Below, piece by piece: positions 63,560 to 64,000 of a stretch of 64,000 nucleotides of DNA. Where the stretch lies: positions 62,001 to 126,000 of the forward strand of contig NZ_FOSZ01000001.1 in the NCBI RefSeq assembly GCF_900114415.1, in the 5' to 3' direction. Below the pieces are notes generated by a model. That model was not told the origin of the DNA, ran no database searches, and saw only the letters and a list, made by a program, of their open reading frames with translations. This stretch comes from Shimia haliotis (GTDB lineage Bacteria > Pseudomonadota > Alphaproteobacteria > Rhodobacterales > Rhodobacteraceae). A program made the position numbers and the translations under genes. How positions within the stretch are numbered: the first letter of the stretch is position 1; every line of letters begins with the position of its first letter.

Positions 63560-64000
63560 CTAGCGCAACCAGTACCCGTTACGTTTCAACGTGTTGCGGA
63601 TGACCTGTTCGCGGCGTGGCAGGTTGTTTTGGTCAAACAACGCCCGTGCTTTGTGACCGCGCCCCTGATAGATCATGCGTTTGAACGGGTCGTATTGTTT
63701 CAGCACCTTTTTGATCTTGTTGGGCGCTGCCACCGCCTCAAGGGTCTCCACCGCCAGATCGCTTTCGCGTGCATAAAGCAGGGGCATCAGGCGGTAATGC
63801 GTGGTCACGGACCCGTCCAGATAGCCCAGAGGCAGGGCATCACGCCCGCCGCCCAATTCGTGAATGACCAGCGGCAACGTCACCTGATCCAGCCACGGAT
63901 TCAGGGATTGGCACGCCAGCGCCTCAGGTGGTTCGCTGCGGATGTCGACGGCATATTTCTGGAACCGCGCGCCGAATTCATGCGGGCAGCGATAATAGAA
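63560..64000 (-). CDS. unidentified protein, 5' part outside window
   Basis: The reading frame on the minus strand is open from the window edge to the stop at 63560, giving 146 visible C-terminal residues. An internal GTG at 63883 is in frame, but the same frame continues without a stop to base 64000 (HEFGARFQKYAVDIRSEP and onward), so the true start lies beyond the window. The visible part is soluble, with LDQVTLPLVIHELGGGRDALP, LAVETLEAVAAPNKIKKVLKQYDPFKR and a basic end NLPRREQVIRNTLKRNGYWLR. I do not recognise a family. Confidence 0.6.
   Translation of the reverse strand, partial: FYYRCPHEFGARFQKYAVDIRSEPPEALACQSLNPWLDQVTLPLVIHELGGGRDALPLGYLDGSVTTHYRLMPLLYARESDLAVETLEAVAAPNKIKKVLKQYDPFKRMIYQGRGHKARALFDQNNLPRREQVIRNTLKRNGYWLR

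Overview
This 64 kb window is GC-rich chromosomal DNA from an alphaproteobacterium, most likely a member of the Rhodobacterales (Roseobacter group). That placement is inferred from protein families and gene neighbourhoods: a GlcB/GlcG pair, a two-gene pntAB, DUF3422, a SUV3-like helicase followed by HslR, ferredoxin and CarD, an AsnC-type regulator divergent from hpd, and a large Opp-type transporter/amidohydrolase locus. No tRNA, rRNA, CRISPR array, insertion sequence or prophage was seen. Nearly all genes look intact; the genes at the two window edges are cut off.

Layout. 1-6.5 kb: a truncated metallo-beta-lactamase-fold protein, an exported MsrB, an atypical response regulator with a coupled small protein, an AraC-type regulator, a membrane adenylate cyclase with a c-type heme motif, and a J-domain protein. 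6-13 kb (minus strand): a DUF4177 protein, a hot-dog thioesterase, gatB, a large unknown protein, a small membrane protein and pepN. 13-17 kb (plus): malate synthase G, a GlcG-like protein and a class-I glutamine-amidotransferase-type hydrolase. 17-24.8 kb: an SQD1-like sulfoquinovose synthase, an SDR, an ICMT-like methyltransferase, pntAB and a DUF3422 protein. 24.9-36.9 kb: a divergent catabolic island. A peptide-type solute-binding protein and two permeases lie on the minus strand. A fused double ATPase, an ArgE-like deacetylase, a DAO-family flavoenzyme and three tandem M20 amidohydrolases lie on the plus strand. 37-43 kb: moaA, a lipoprotein, the glmU-glmS-alkD operon and gph. 43-47 kb: a MmgE/PrpD protein, a DegT-type aminotransferase, and an alpha/beta hydrolase paired with an SCP2 protein. 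47-53 kb: a TPR protein, SUV3-like helicase, hslR, fdxA, carD and a K+ channel. 53-64 kb: cobS/cobT, a CPA2 antiporter, AsnC regulator, hpd, a large GspL/PilP-like orphan, a SIMPL protein, O-acetylhomoserine sulfhydrylase and an unknown partial gene.

How the genes work together. Most are housekeeping: translation fidelity (gatB), cell-wall precursors (glmU/glmS), transhydrogenation, cobalamin assembly, Moco, and central carbon (glyoxylate and glycolate metabolism). The most system-like part is the 24.9-36.9 kb island. It could import a small peptide or N-acylated amino acid and hydrolyse it with four M20 enzymes, after which a flavoprotein could oxidise the released amine. It has good candidate operators: a 14-bp perfect palindrome before the three amidohydrolases and an inverted repeat around the ATPase promoter. 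Other items worth a second look are a response regulator with Asn at the phosphoacceptor position, a heme-c adenylate cyclase, a K+ channel with a C-terminal zinc ribbon, and an 11-bp periodic GTCGGTA repeat found just after two unrelated genes.
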